The notes under the pieces: generated by a model
Databases searched by the model: none
Seen by the model: the letters and a program-made list of their open reading frames with translations, nothing else
What the model was told of the DNA's origin: nothing
Position numbers and translations under genes: made by a program
In this document: positions 34,750 through 43,900 of the stretch, piece after piece
Numbering within the stretch: position 1 is the stretch's first letter
Layout: every line of letters begins with the position of its first letter
Assembly: GCA_018649885.1 (NCBI GenBank)
Contig: JABIHA010000094.1
Span: 1-64,000 of the forward strand
Length of the DNA: 64,000 nucleotides
From: Bacteriovoracaceae bacterium
GTDB taxonomy: Bacteria > Bdellovibrionota > Bacteriovoracia > Bacteriovoracales > Bacteriovoracaceae
Reading direction: 5' to 3'

Positions 34750-36114
34750 ATGACACTGGGCGCTGGAAACGACGAAATCCAAAAACAAATCGATCACCTA
34801 TTCTCTTCAATTTTAGTTGAGCAGAAGACAATAAACAAAGTTAAAGGGGCTGATCCAGGGAAAGAATCCATGGCGAAAAAGCTTCTTGAAGACTATGGCG
34901 ACAACAGAGGAAGGGGATTTATATTTGATAACCTCTCCACTGGAAGGGGCCATGGCCCTTTTACTGAACATCAGGACGGCTCTGTAAAATTTGACTTGAT
35001 CAATGGTATCGGAATTAACCTGCTGGGTCATTCTCATCCAGTCTATATTAAGTCATGTCTTGAGGCTGCCACCTACGACACTCTCATGTGCGGTAATTTG
35101 CAACCGTATGGCCCAAGTAAAGAACTAACAAAAAGCATAACCGATGCGGTAGATGATTCCAGACTAAAGCATTTTTGGTTTGCAGGCTCCGGCTCATTTG
35201 CCAACGATCTCGCCTTAAAACTTTTATGGCAAAAACAAAGTCCTAAATATGGACTAATTGCATTTAACAATGCCTTCGCCGGAAGAAGTGTAGCAACACA
35301 AGATATTACAACAAACCCTGCCTACAGGGAGGGGATGCCTAGAAATTTAAATGTTTCCTATGCACCTCACTATGACCAGAACAACCCTGATGGTGCCCTT
35401 CAAAATACTCTTGATGCCTTAGATAAAATTTGGAATGAAAACCCAGATTCTTTTTGCGCCATCATGATGGAAATTATCCAAGGAGAAGGCGGTTTTGTAT
35501 TTGGAACAAAAGAGTACTACCAAGGTGTCTTTGACTGGGCAAAAAGCAAAGGCATATATATTTGGATTGATGAAGTTCAAAGCTTTGGAAGAACACACGA
35601 GCTTTTTGCCTTTCAGACTTTCGGTTTACAAGAATATGTCGACATAGTGACTATCGCAAAAACACTTCAAGTGGGGGGCCTTCTCTATACTGAAGAGTTA
35701 AATCCAAAACCTGGTTTAATTGCTGGTACGTTTAATGGCTCTATCCCATCCATCATTGCCGGAAGCAAGGTCGTAAAATTTCTCACTGAAGGAAATTTTT
35801 ATGGTCAAAATGGAAGGATAAAACAAATTGAAGAAACTTTTATAGGTAAGCTTCAGGATTTGATGGCCGGCTCATGCAAAGGGAAAATTAAATACGCAGG
35901 TGGCATTGGAACAATGATAGCCTTTGAAGTTGGCAACTCTGATAAAGAAGACACCTGGAAGTTTATAAGAAAACTATTTGAAAACGGAATTGTCGCTTTT
36001 AGCGCCGGTCGAGGCCCTGTTAGAGTTCGTTTCTTGCTACCAATTTCCCTCAAAGATGAGCATATTGACGAAATTTTTCAAATCTTAGAAAAAACGGTCC
36101 ACGAGGTGTTTTAG
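34750..36114 (+). CDS. Class III aminotransferase, AstC-type (succinylornithine) candidate
   Basis: A 454-residue PLP-dependent fold-type I aminotransferase. The PLP-binding Asp is in IWIDEVQSFGR, the Schiff-base Lys in VTIAKTLQVGG, and the substrate segments are GSFANDLALKLLW and IIQGEGGF. It is about 50 residues longer than E. coli AstC, with an N-terminal extension, so lysine 6-aminotransferase-like specificity is also possible. Its position three bases before astA and then astD strongly suggests the N-succinylornithine to succinylglutamate-semialdehyde step. Divergent from the minus-strand operon. Confidence 0.72.
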   Translation: MTLGAGNDEIQKQIDHLFSSILVEQKTINKVKGADPGKESMAKKLLEDYGDNRGRGFIFDNLSTGRGHGPFTEHQDGSVKFDLINGIGINLLGHSHPVYIKSCLEAATYDTLMCGNLQPYGPSKELTKSITDAVDDSRLKHFWFAGSGSFANDLALKLLWQKQSPKYGLIAFNNAFAGRSVATQDITTNPAYREGMPRNLNVSYAPHYDQNNPDGALQNTLDALDKIWNENPDSFCAIMMEIIQGEGGFVFGTKEYYQGVFDWAKSKGIYIWIDEVQSFGRTHELFAFQTFGLQEYVDIVTIAKTLQVGGLLYTEELNPKPGLIAGTFNGSIPSIIAGSKVVKFLTEGNFYGQNGRIKQIEETFIGKLQDLMAGSCKGKIKYAGGIGTMIAFEVGNSDKEDTWKFIRKLFENGIVAFSAGRGPVRVRFLLPISLKDEHIDEIFQILEKTVHEVF

Positions 36115-36117
36115 TCA

Positions 36118-37143
36118 ATGTTTATAATAAGATCAGTTACGTCAAATGATCTAAATGATGTATATGAGCTAAGCAAATTAGTTCTCTTTATCAATTTGCC
36201 ACCAGATAAAGAGATTGTTCAAAATAAAATTAAAAATTCAATTCAAACATTTCGAAAACCTTTCAAAGACCTTCACAAAAATTATTATATTTTTGTTCTA
36301 GAAGATTTAGAAACTGGAAATGTTATTGGGGTATCTCTCATTCATGCTCGCCATGGAACAGACTCAGAACCTCACTTCTTTCTAAGGGTTGGCCAAGAAC
36401 ATAAGTTCAGCTCCACTATCAATACTGGCTTTATACATGGAACATTAAAGCTGGGATATGACATTGAAGGTCCTTCCGAAATTGGTGGCATCGTAATCAA
36501 CCATGCCTATAGAGGAAACCCTGAAAAACTTGGAAAGCAACTTTCATTTATTCGATTTTTATATATGGGTTTATATCCCGAGAGGTTTTCACCTGTTATT
36601 CACACTGAGCTCATGCCCCCACTAGATAAGGAGGGGAAAAGTCCTCTATGGGAAGCCGTCGGTAGAAAATTTCTAAATATGGATTACCATGAAGCTGATA
36701 TTCTGAGTCGATCAAACAAAGAATTCATTTTAAACCTTTTTCCCAGTGACAATATATATGTAAACCTCCTTCCCGTTGAGGCCAGAGACTCAATTGGTCG
36801 AGTAGGGCCCGATACTCAAGGAGTCAAAAAAATGCTTGAGGGAGTCGGATTTAAATATATAAACGAAGTTGACCCTTTTGATGGAGGACCACACTATCGT
36901 TGCCCTTTAAAAGAGATTTCGTCTGTTAAAAATATGCAACATGGAAGGGTTGAACTGGGCGCAAAATATTTAGAAGACCAAAATGATAAAGTACTAATTC
37001 AAATACCATCGAAAAACCACGATTTTTTGGCCACATCAGCAGATATTAATTTCAAAAATGGTGTTATTTCACTTCCCCAAAACCTCATTCAGGAACTAAA
37101 ATTAGATAAAGACTTCGAGACGTCTTTTATATACTTAGACTGA
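36118..37143 (+). CDS. astA: Arginine/ornithine N-succinyltransferase
   Basis: A 341-residue protein, near the 344 of E. coli AstA. The signature includes FIIRSVTSNDLNDVYEL, EIGGIVINHAYRGNPEKLGK, LSFIRFLYMGLYPERF, HTELMPPLDKEGKSPLWEAV and NLLPVEARDSIGRVGPDT, followed by DPFDGGPHYRC. It transfers succinyl from succinyl-CoA to the alpha-amino group of arginine, and in some bacteria ornithine. Middle gene of a three-gene operon. Confidence 0.93.
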   Translation: MFIIRSVTSNDLNDVYELSKLVLFINLPPDKEIVQNKIKNSIQTFRKPFKDLHKNYYIFVLEDLETGNVIGVSLIHARHGTDSEPHFFLRVGQEHKFSSTINTGFIHGTLKLGYDIEGPSEIGGIVINHAYRGNPEKLGKQLSFIRFLYMGLYPERFSPVIHTELMPPLDKEGKSPLWEAVGRKFLNMDYHEADILSRSNKEFILNLFPSDNIYVNLLPVEARDSIGRVGPDTQGVKKMLEGVGFKYINEVDPFDGGPHYRCPLKEISSVKNMQHGRVELGAKYLEDQNDKVLIQIPSKNHDFLATSADINFKNGVISLPQNLIQELKLDKDFETSFIYLD

Positions 37144-37154
37144 GGGCAAAAAAT

Positions 37155-38684
37155 ATGGCAATTGAACTTAAGGGTGATTACTTCGGTGGTCAATTTCACA
37201 GTAGACTTAATCCATTCACAACGGCTGGGTTAGATTCTGCTGATGAATCCATTAAAAAGTATTGTCCCGCAGATTTAAAAAACCATCTCTGGACCTGTGC
37301 TGTTGATTACCAGCATATTGAAAAGGTCATCACTAGTAGTAATGATGGATACAAGTCTTGGAGAAAGCTCAGCACCCACGACAGAGCAAACTACATTGGT
37401 AAATATAAAGAAATTTTAGAAAAAAGAAAAAATGAAATTGCAGAAGCTATTTCCTATGAGACTGGGCGACCGCTTTGGGAAGCTGAACTTGAAGCCGCAT
37501 GGTTAAGCGCCAAGGTTGATTCCACATTAAATGAATCCTTAAAGCGTGTTGAAACAAAGCACTTTGAAAATATTGCACCAGGGACTCATGGAAGACTTAG
37601 CTTTAAATCAATTGGCCCCGCCTTAGTTATTGGCCCTTTTAATTTCCCATGCCATCTAGCAAATGGACAAATCCTTAGCGCTCTAATTACAGGTAACTCT
37701 ATCATTTTTAAACCGTCTGATAAAACGATCTTCAGTGGTCAACTTTTGATAGAATGCTTTCATGAAGCAGGGTTTCCGAGCGGAGTGATAAATTTTATCA
37801 CGGGAACAGCAGAGACTGGCAGAAGACTCCTAAAGGAAAAATCAATCAAGGGCGTTTATTTTACTGGCTCAATGGAAGTGGGAAAGCAAATACTAAAAAC
37901 GACCCATCAAGACCTCACAAAACTAGTGGCACTTGAACTAGGAGGGAAGAATACAACCATCATCCATAAGGATGCAAAAATAGATCATGCAATGGCCGAA
38001 TTAGTGCGAGCCAGTTTCCTCACGACAGGTCAAAGATGTACCTCTACCTCAATAGTGGCAATACATGATTCTATAAAAGATGAATTCATTGATCGCTTTC
38101 ACAAGCTCGCAAAAAGGCTCGTCATCGATCATCCAATAGAATTCGAAAAAGAGCCTTTCATGGGCCCCCTTATTGATCAAAAGGCCGTTGATAATTACTT
38201 ACTATTTATGGGTATGGGTAAAAGAGAAGGCTACTCTGAAATTATGAGAGGTAAGTGTATACAGAAAAAACATGAAGGATATTATGTTTCTCCTTCAATA
38301 CACTATATTGAAGATCCTTCAAAGAAAAGTGTCTTCTTCTCAAGTGAGCTCTTTGCTCCAAATGTGATTTTTACTCCCTATACTGAAATTGATGATGCAA
38401 TCAATATAAGCAATATGAGTCAGTATGGCCTTGCTGCCTCTGTATTCACAGAAGACAAGGTGCTTTTTAATCAGTGTATTTCCGAGATTGAAACTGGCTT
38501 GATTAATTTAAATAAATCAACAATTGGTGCCAGTTCAAAACTTCCTTTTGGGGGATTTAAAAATTCTGGGAATTATCGATCTGCAGGAATAAGTATGATA
38601 GATCATACTGTTCATACTCAATCTGCTCTTGAAATTGAAGCAGAAGACGATGTTGATTTTGATCAAATCAAAGGAATAAATTAA
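37155..38684 (+). CDS. astD: Succinylglutamate semialdehyde dehydrogenase
   Basis: A 509-residue NAD-dependent aldehyde dehydrogenase. Catalytic Cys is in TTGQRCTSTS, catalytic Glu in ALELGGKN, and the NAD-binding part includes IGPFNFPCHLANGQILSALI and FTGSMEVGKQIL. The start KGDYFGGQF and the family length fit AstD, which oxidises N-succinylglutamate semialdehyde to N-succinylglutamate. It lies 11 bp after astA. Its stop overlaps the convergent small secreted gene by four bases. Confidence 0.9.
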   Translation: MAIELKGDYFGGQFHSRLNPFTTAGLDSADESIKKYCPADLKNHLWTCAVDYQHIEKVITSSNDGYKSWRKLSTHDRANYIGKYKEILEKRKNEIAEAISYETGRPLWEAELEAAWLSAKVDSTLNESLKRVETKHFENIAPGTHGRLSFKSIGPALVIGPFNFPCHLANGQILSALITGNSIIFKPSDKTIFSGQLLIECFHEAGFPSGVINFITGTAETGRRLLKEKSIKGVYFTGSMEVGKQILKTTHQDLTKLVALELGGKNTTIIHKDAKIDHAMAELVRASFLTTGQRCTSTSIVAIHDSIKDEFIDRFHKLAKRLVIDHPIEFEKEPFMGPLIDQKAVDNYLLFMGMGKREGYSEIMRGKCIQKKHEGYYVSPSIHYIEDPSKKSVFFSSELFAPNVIFTPYTEIDDAINISNMSQYGLAASVFTEDKVLFNQCISEIETGLINLNKSTIGASSKLPFGGFKNSGNYRSAGISMIDHTVHTQSALEIEAEDDVDFDQIKGIN

Positions 38685-38992
38685 AAGTACTCAAGCAACT
38701 CACTTAAGTGCCACAGAGTTAATTTTCCAATTTTTTTGAATAATTTATCATCAACTTCGCACGCTGATTTAAATTTCTTAAGCGCCTTATGTTTTGATGG
38801 AATTTGGTTAAGCCTAGACTGTGGTCTTTTATCAAATTTCCCCACCAGGCTTTCAGATTTTTTTAAACAGGTTTTCAGCTTAGAAGCCTCTAGCCCATCC
38901 AGTTGTTTTTTTAATGCTCTTGCGTTCCGATCAAATTGACTAGAGCCAACCACCGGAAACATTAGCAAAACGATTAAACAAAGTTTATTCAC
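38681..38992 (-). CDS. Small secreted protein of unknown function
   Basis: A 103-residue protein starting with GTG four bases after GGGGG; the seven additional upstream codons lack a site. Signal peptide VNKLCLIVLLMFPVVGSS with a predicted cleavage before QFDRN. The mature part is basic and helical (ALKKQLDGLEASKLKTCLKK, KFKSACEVDDKLFKKIGK) with two Cys. No family recognised. It stands between astD and the ArgZ-like gene on the opposite strand. Confidence 0.62.
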   Translation of the reverse strand: MNKLCLIVLLMFPVVGSSQFDRNARALKKQLDGLEASKLKTCLKKSESLVGKFDKRPQSRLNQIPSKHKALKKFKSACEVDDKLFKKIGKLTLWHLSELLEYF

Positions 38993-39121
38993 ATATCCCC
39001 CAGAGCGTTCCACAATAATATCGGATTAATTCTATCAACCTTTAGCTACTGGGCAAAGAAAATGACTAACTACTTATAATTTAATAGTAAATAAAATTTC
39101 GTTAGTGACACAATTTATTTG

Positions 39122-39127
39122 TATAAT
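39122..39127 (+). promoter_or_regulatory. Consensus -10 box immediately before the ArgZ-like gene
   Basis: TATAAT lies eight bases before the preferred ATG at 39135, which places transcription initiation almost at the start codon. The -35 region (TTCGTT at about 39098) is weak. The position argues against using the GTG at 39105 and for a leaderless or near-leaderless message. Confidence 0.45.
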
Positions 39128-39134
39128 GGGCAAT

Positions 39135-40019
39135 ATGATTTATCACTCTACTAAAGATTTTGATCTCAAAAACATTGAAATTGGTGATGTGCCTGCTTAT
39201 ACGCATACACTAATGGTCGCTCCCGAGCACTTTTCCATTGAGTATGAAATCAATCCCTATATGAATGCAGCCGGTGAAAAAATTAATCATGCAAAAGCAT
39301 TTGAGCAGTGGCTGTCTCTCAAAGAAACTTATGTCTCTTTGGGATACGTTGTTCATACGCTGGAAGGAGTAGAAAAATTCCCCGATATGGTATTTGCGGC
39401 CAATCAAAGTCTCCCATTTTGGGATATAGCAAATCAGCAAAAATCTGTCATCCTATCAAGAATGCGCCATCCTGAAAGAGCTGGTGAAGTTTCCTACTTT
39501 AGAGACTTCTTCAAATCACAGGGGTGTAAGATCTATGAATTAGAAAATGGATATTTTGAAGGAAATGGGGATTTGATTCCACTGCCTGGAAAGAACATAT
39601 TTTTTGCAGGATATGGGTTTAGAACATCTAGTGAAAATCTAGAGAATATTTCCAGAATTACAAATTATCATACTTTGGCATTTGAATTAAAAAACCCTAA
39701 TTTTTATCACCTTGATACGTGCCTTAGTATTATTGATCAGAATACTGCACTTTACACACCTAGCGCTTTTACTGACGCAGGGATTGAGCTATTAAAAAAA
39801 TTCTTTCTGAACCTGATCGAAATTAGCGAACCAGACGCTATTAAAAATTTCACGTGTAACTCGCACTGCCCTAATGGAAAAGACCTTATCACTGAAAAAT
39901 CTAACTCCAAATTATTTCCTCTACTCGAGAAAATGGGACTTAAAATACATCCAATTGATACCTCAGAATTTATTAAAGCAGGTGGATCAGTATATTGCAT
40001 GAAGCTAATGTGCTACTGA
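39135..40019 (+). CDS. ArgZ/AgrE-type guanidine dihydrolase (arginine dihydrolase-like)
   Basis: A 294-residue amidinotransferase-superfamily enzyme. The order EINPYMN, FPDMVFAANQS, SRMRHPERAGEVSYFRDFF, GNGDLIPL, FAGYGFRTSSEN, FYHLDTCLS and C-terminal KAGGSVYCMKLMC resembles the cyanobacterial ArgZ/AgrE N-terminal domain, with the His in YHLDTC and the catalytic Cys in SVYC. That family converts arginine to ornithine, CO2 and 2 NH3. It follows aminotransferase-astA-astD, where an AstB dihydrolase would be expected. Specificity for arginine or succinylarginine is inference; a dimethylargininase-like role is the alternative. Start placed at ATG 39135 because a TATAAT box covers the earlier frame. 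Confidence 0.78.
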   Translation: MIYHSTKDFDLKNIEIGDVPAYTHTLMVAPEHFSIEYEINPYMNAAGEKINHAKAFEQWLSLKETYVSLGYVVHTLEGVEKFPDMVFAANQSLPFWDIANQQKSVILSRMRHPERAGEVSYFRDFFKSQGCKIYELENGYFEGNGDLIPLPGKNIFFAGYGFRTSSENLENISRITNYHTLAFELKNPNFYHLDTCLSIIDQNTALYTPSAFTDAGIELLKKFFLNLIEISEPDAIKNFTCNSHCPNGKDLITEKSNSKLFPLLEKMGLKIHPIDTSEFIKAGGSVYCMKLMCY

Positions 40020-40085
40020 GAGATGGAGGCATCCTCCACAACGTTTTAAGAAATTTAAATCGATAATTACCAATTTTGTTTAATG

Positions 40086-40112
40086 GGGGAAGTGATCACT
40101 TCCCCTTTTTTT
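40086..40112 (+). terminator. Strong terminator of the ArgZ-like gene
   Basis: GGGGAAGTGATCACTTCCCC is a perfect 20-bp palindrome followed by seven T residues. It overlaps the stop codon (TGA, 40096-40098) of the convergent MFS gene. Confidence 0.9.
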
Positions 40113-41232
40113 CTTTCAATTGATAGATAAAGACAAATACAAAGGCAAAAAGAATATATTCAATATAAAATGCTTTCGATACCCCGAAACTGTCTGATAG
40201 AAATCCAAAAAATCCGTGAACAAGAAAAAGTGATATCCCAATTCCCGTCATTATCCAGCCAACAACGATCCCCGATTTTTCACCAAATTCACATGTTACC
40301 CAATCCATTCCAAAAGGAAAAAAATACGACATTGAAAGCCCACACAAGCTAAAAGCAATTGGAAGCCTAAACCATTCACCTATCACAAACAAACAGAAAG
40401 TTGTGGCTGTGGAAAGATATAACATCAATTTGTTGCTAACTTTGATACTCAAAAAGCTAAATAATATTCTTCCTGAAAATAGAAAAAAGAAAAATCCACT
40501 CAGATAATTATTTGCTAATTTGGTAGCAAGTCCAAACTCTTCCACTAGAAGGATGACAAGCCTAGATGATAATAAAATTTCAGAAGAAACGTAAAAAGAA
40601 AATAGCATCACAAATGGCATGCACTTTTTAAATGATAATTGAAAGTCTTTCTTATCGGAGCTTATTTCAAGTTTTTTCTCTGTTATTAAAAATGATAAGA
40701 AAAAACCTAAAATTGGTAAAATTCCTGTCGAAACAGAAAACCATCTCCAATCTGCTCCTTTTTCTAAAAACAAATTAAACAAAAAAGGCGATAGAAAAGA
40801 AGAAATCCCATACATCGAATGTAAACCCGAGAACGCCCTCTTTCGATATTCAATGGTAGAAGATTGTGCGGCCAAGATATTCATTACTAGCCCTATTCCA
40901 CCCAGTCCCAAGCCGAGTACCAAGGAATTAAAAATGATTACCCCTAAGCCACTAAAATAAATACTTGAGAAACCAAGTTGGATAGGAGCTAAACCTAGAA
41001 CTAAGAGGAATACTCTCATCCAATAAAGTGAGCTTTTCTTATTTATCCAAAACGGAGCAGTGATGTTTGCGACTAAAGAGCTTAAGCTTGCAAGTGAGAA
41101 AAATAGAGATGCCTCGAACTTAGTTAGGTGAAAAAAATTAATTATAAATGGGTATATCGGCCCTCTACCGTTGTCTATTATGCCTAAGGCAAACAAACTA
41201 AAGTAAGCCAAAATTAAGTGAGTCCAGATCAT
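40096..41232 (-). CDS. Major facilitator superfamily transporter
   Basis: A 378-residue integral membrane protein with about 12 hydrophobic segments (for example LILAYFSLFALGII, FFLFSGRILFSFLSI, LFLVHGFFGFLSDSFG). The start NGRGPIYPFIINFFHLTKFE with its loop and the GIGLVMNILAAQSSTIEYRK segment fit sugar/organic-solute MFS permeases, but the substrate is not predictable. The stop codon sits inside the terminator palindrome of the convergent gene. No clear Shine-Dalgarno sequence. Confidence 0.82.
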   Translation of the reverse strand: MIWTHLILAYFSLFALGIIDNGRGPIYPFIINFFHLTKFEASLFFSLASLSSLVANITAPFWINKKSSLYWMRVFLLVLGLAPIQLGFSSIYFSGLGVIIFNSLVLGLGLGGIGLVMNILAAQSSTIEYRKRAFSGLHSMYGISSFLSPFLFNLFLEKGADWRWFSVSTGILPILGFFLSFLITEKKLEISSDKKDFQLSFKKCMPFVMLFSFYVSSEILLSSRLVILLVEEFGLATKLANNYLSGFFFFLFSGRILFSFLSIKVSNKLMLYLSTATTFCLFVIGEWFRLPIAFSLCGLSMSYFFPFGMDWVTCEFGEKSGIVVGWIMTGIGISLFLVHGFFGFLSDSFGVSKAFYIEYILFAFVFVFIYQLKEKKGK

Positions 41233-41306
41233 TTAACGTACTTATTTAACCTTTCTTAATATCTAAGAAAATAAAAAAACTCCGAAAACAGTGTAAGGGA
41301 ATTTAA

Positions 41307-42713
41307 ATGGATAAAAAAGTACTCATAGCAGCTCCAGTTTCATTAGTAAAGCTTGAAAGCTTTCTCGTAGGTAAATCACTAGATACATGCCATGTGGCCA
41401 CTGGAAAGGGAGCTCAACTCGAAATTAGCAATGGCGACTATAGTGCAATTATTATAGCGGACGATATAGAAAATCATCCCCTTGGTACTGTACTTAGTTA
41501 CATAAACACAAAATTTCCAGATGTACCTACTGTTGTCCTTAGTGATGATCAGGAAATTTTTGAAAACTTTGATTTCAAAAGAATTAAGTACATCACAAGA
41601 AGTAGAAATGATGCTCCCCCTAAGCATATTCTTAGTCTACTTTCACTTGAGTCCAATCAGTTTGAAAACTCTGAGCCTCTCACCAAAACAGTCTCTGATG
41701 AGGAGAGCATTGTTGAAGATGATGATAAATTCTCGAGAATAAGAATTAAAGATTTTATTTCTGGAAAAGTTGTTCAGTTCGACGTATTCGTCAAACTTGC
41801 AGGAGGGAGATATGTAAAGATCCTTCATACCGGTGACTCTTTTTCAAAAAGTCGAATTAGCAAGTATGCTAAAAAAACTGACTTTCTTTATATTTTAGAA
41901 AAAGACCGTGGTCAGTATATTGAGTTTTCAAATTATCTTCTTGATAAGTTAGCTGACAAACAAGTTCCAGCTAAAACAAAACTTTCCCTGGCCAAAAATG
42001 CTATGGAGAAATTCACTGAATCTCTATATGAAGAAGGTTTCGAGCCGAAAATCATTCTAAAAGGGAAGAAAATTTGTAACTCCATCCATAAACTCATTTC
42101 TTCAGATGACACTCTTTATAAATCGTTTAATTGCTTGTACGAAATAAATCCTGATATATATACACACGCCTATTTAACAGCACTCTTTTCAAGTATGATT
42201 GCATTTAACAGTGATATAAAGTCTGCAGCTTCCATTGAAACCATGACTATGGCAGCTATGTTGCACGATATAGGGCTTACAGAGATACCAGAAGAAATCG
42301 CCCAGAAAAAACCTTCTGACATGGATCCCGAAGAACTCAAAATTTATCAGACACACCCTGCCCGAGGAGCCAAACTTATTGAAGAGTCAAAACTTCTAAG
42401 TAATACAATCCCACAGGTAGTTATGCAACATCATGAAGCAAGCGATGGATCAGGTTTTCCAAGAGGTCTTAAAGACATAAGACTTCAAATGCTTTCTAAA
42501 ATTGTATTTCTGGCAGATTCATTTTCGTGCTATATCATTGAAAATGACCTTAGACCATATGAAGGTCTCAAGGAAATGGTTTTAGACCAAGATATTAGAG
42601 AAAAATTTAATCAAAATGTATTAAGAAATTTCATCAAACTATTTATTGACCCAGAAAAACGCGACGCTTTAGGATCAGCATATTCTAAAAATTCAAAAGT
42701 TAAATCTGCATAA
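41307..42713 (+). CDS. HD-GYP domain protein, probable cyclic-di-GMP phosphodiesterase
   Basis: A 468-residue protein. Residues about 1-115 form a receiver-like alpha/beta domain (KKVLIAAPV, YSAIIIADD, VPTVVLSDDQE), possibly a pseudo-receiver. The middle is a helical linker. The C-terminal HD-GYP domain (about 285-440) has MLHDIG, TIPQVVMQHHEASDGSGFPR and KIVFLADSF; the GYP triad reads GFP. The metal-binding HD and HHE motifs are intact, so hydrolysis of c-di-GMP is plausible. Starts behind AAGGGA with its own promoter region. Confidence 0.87.
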   Translation: MDKKVLIAAPVSLVKLESFLVGKSLDTCHVATGKGAQLEISNGDYSAIIIADDIENHPLGTVLSYINTKFPDVPTVVLSDDQEIFENFDFKRIKYITRSRNDAPPKHILSLLSLESNQFENSEPLTKTVSDEESIVEDDDKFSRIRIKDFISGKVVQFDVFVKLAGGRYVKILHTGDSFSKSRISKYAKKTDFLYILEKDRGQYIEFSNYLLDKLADKQVPAKTKLSLAKNAMEKFTESLYEEGFEPKIILKGKKICNSIHKLISSDDTLYKSFNCLYEINPDIYTHAYLTALFSSMIAFNSDIKSAASIETMTMAAMLHDIGLTEIPEEIAQKKPSDMDPEELKIYQTHPARGAKLIEESKLLSNTIPQVVMQHHEASDGSGFPRGLKDIRLQMLSKIVFLADSFSCYIIENDLRPYEGLKEMVLDQDIREKFNQNVLRNFIKLFIDPEKRDALGSAYSKNSKVKSA

Positions 42714-42714
42714 A

Positions 42715-43413
42715 TTAATATTGTTTTTTATTTATCAGGATGCCTGTTTGCGAGGATCTGGTTAGGTCTTCATTTTCAACTCTCTCTTGCTCAACATTTA
42801 CCGAAGCTTCATCTTCATAAAGTTTCATGACTTCAATTTTCTTTAAATTATTTCTAACCTCTTTCAGCTTTTCTTTTTGCTCTATTATAAATACTGAAGT
42901 CGATACAGACTCTTCACTTTCTCTTCTTAAATCTTGCTCATGTTGCTCCATTAAAGATGTGCGTGAAGCAATCCCCAGTTTCTCTAGCTTCTCTTCTTCC
43001 TGAGTCATCTCTAGGCTGGAATGCCGAGACCGCAGGCCTTGATTTCTTTTTGGGCCCTTCTTTTTCTTCTCACCCTTGGCCACAATCTTAGGCTTTGATG
43101 AAGGATTAGTATTGCCCTTCGCCTTCGACTTGCCTTTTTCTTCATCAGGATCTTCTTCCCCACCTTGGTTTTCTTCTATATTTTTATTAAAAGGGATCAC
43201 TTTGCCAGTCAACGAATCTGTTGTTGTAGCGTGAGCACTTAGCTCAGCCTCAGGAGTTGCAACAGCAGAGGCGCCAGAGCTTGCTCTAAGCTTCAGCTTC
43301 TTCTTTTCTAAGTCTTTATTTACAATTGAATCTTCTGTCAGACGTGTGATCTCAAGAGGCGTGAGCGTCTTCATAACAGTCATAACATTAGCTGCAAACA
43401 TCCCTAGAGGCAT
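42715..43413 (-). CDS. Charged, mostly disordered protein of unknown function
   Basis: A 232-residue protein with a short hydrophobic start (MPLGMFAANVMTVM), then low-complexity charged sequence: DPDEEKGKSKAKGNT, KGEKKKKGPKRNQG and helical coiled-coil-like regions (EQKEKLKEVRNNLKKIEVMK). No family recognised. It starts behind GGAG. It ends one base after the convergent HD-GYP gene. Confidence 0.65.
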   Translation of the reverse strand: MPLGMFAANVMTVMKTLTPLEITRLTEDSIVNKDLEKKKLKLRASSGASAVATPEAELSAHATTTDSLTGKVIPFNKNIEENQGGEEDPDEEKGKSKAKGNTNPSSKPKIVAKGEKKKKGPKRNQGLRSRHSSLEMTQEEEKLEKLGIASRTSLMEQHEQDLRRESEESVSTSVFIIEQKEKLKEVRNNLKKIEVMKLYEDEASVNVEQERVENEDLTRSSQTGILINKKQY

Positions 43414-43570
43414 TTACCGTCTCCTGGTTAAAAATTACCTCAAGTAATCTTCTCGGTTATTTTAACTTAAAACCTGAGTGCTTTTATCAACTAAATCCCT
43501 TATTTCCTCGAAAAAACCATAATTCCAGCCGCTTGCATGGAGTCTTCCCCCCCCCATGACACAAAGCCCG

Positions 43571-43599
43571 TGGACAAAAAGCCTTAAAATCACTATAAA
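43571..43599 (+). promoter_or_regulatory. tRNA-Asn promoter
   Basis: TGGACA (43571-43576) and TATAAA (43594-43599) are separated by 17 bp; the tRNA begins 33 bases after the -10 box. Confidence 0.6.
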
Positions 43600-43631
43600 T
43601 GTGCCCTACTCTATGAGTAATGAGTGTCAAC

Positions 43632-43708
43632 TGAGGTGTAGCGCAGTTGGTTAGCGCAGTAGACTGTTAATCTATTGGTCGTGGGTTCGAGTCCCACCTC
43701 CTCAGCCA
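43632..43708 (+). tRNA. tRNA-Asn (anticodon GTT)
   Basis: A 77-base cloverleaf with encoded CCA. Acceptor TGAGGTG pairs with CTCCTCA apart from one T-T mismatch. Anticodon loop CTGTTAA lies in the stem TAGA/TCTA, giving GTT. T-arm GTGGGTTCGAGTCCCAC. It is immediately followed by the hairpin head of the repeat family. Confidence 0.96.
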
Positions 43709-43754
43709 CCTCTCGCAAAAAAACATGCCAGCGGCATGTTTTTGTGCGAAGAGG
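43709..43754 (+). terminator. Long hairpin after tRNA-Asn (also the head of repeat copy A)
   Basis: CCTCTCGC-A-rich-ACATGCC, loop AGC, GGCATGT-T-rich-GTGCGAAGAGG form a stem of about 20 bp with a T-run on the descending arm. It can serve as a terminator for the tRNA. The same type of hairpin heads repeat copy C near 50.09 kb. Confidence 0.75.
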
Positions 43755-43890
43755 TAAGTGACCAAGGGAGACTCCCCAGTCTCCCGAGAATCAAGCAATA
43801 AAACTCCAAGCCCCTTTAACCCAAGAATTTTTTAAAAACCCTAACCCTACTCGGTGTCCGCCCATCACAAGCCTATGCAGGGAAGTGCCA
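43751..43890 (+). repeat. Intergenic repeat, copy A
   Basis: The unit runs from GAGGTAAGTGACCAAGGGAG through AGTCTCCCG, GAATCAAGCAA, CCAAGCCCCTTTAACCCAAG, AACCCTAACCCTACTC and GTGTCCGCCC to CCTATGCAGGGAAGTGCC. GGGAGACT-CCCC-AGTCTCCC inside it is a small hairpin. It is about 85% identical by eye to copy B, which follows in tandem. No coding frame. Confidence 0.85.
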
Positions 43891-43900
43891 GCAGATCGGT

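Noticed and set aside
39135-40019. Annotation as AstB (succinylarginine dihydrolase)
   Set aside because: It is about 150 residues shorter than AstB and its motifs follow ArgZ/AgrE; the shared chemistry alone does not justify the name.
43838-43850. CCCTAACCCTA in the repeats as a telomere-like or satellite signal
   Set aside because: Only two hexamer-like units occur once per repeat copy; it is simply part of the repeat unit.
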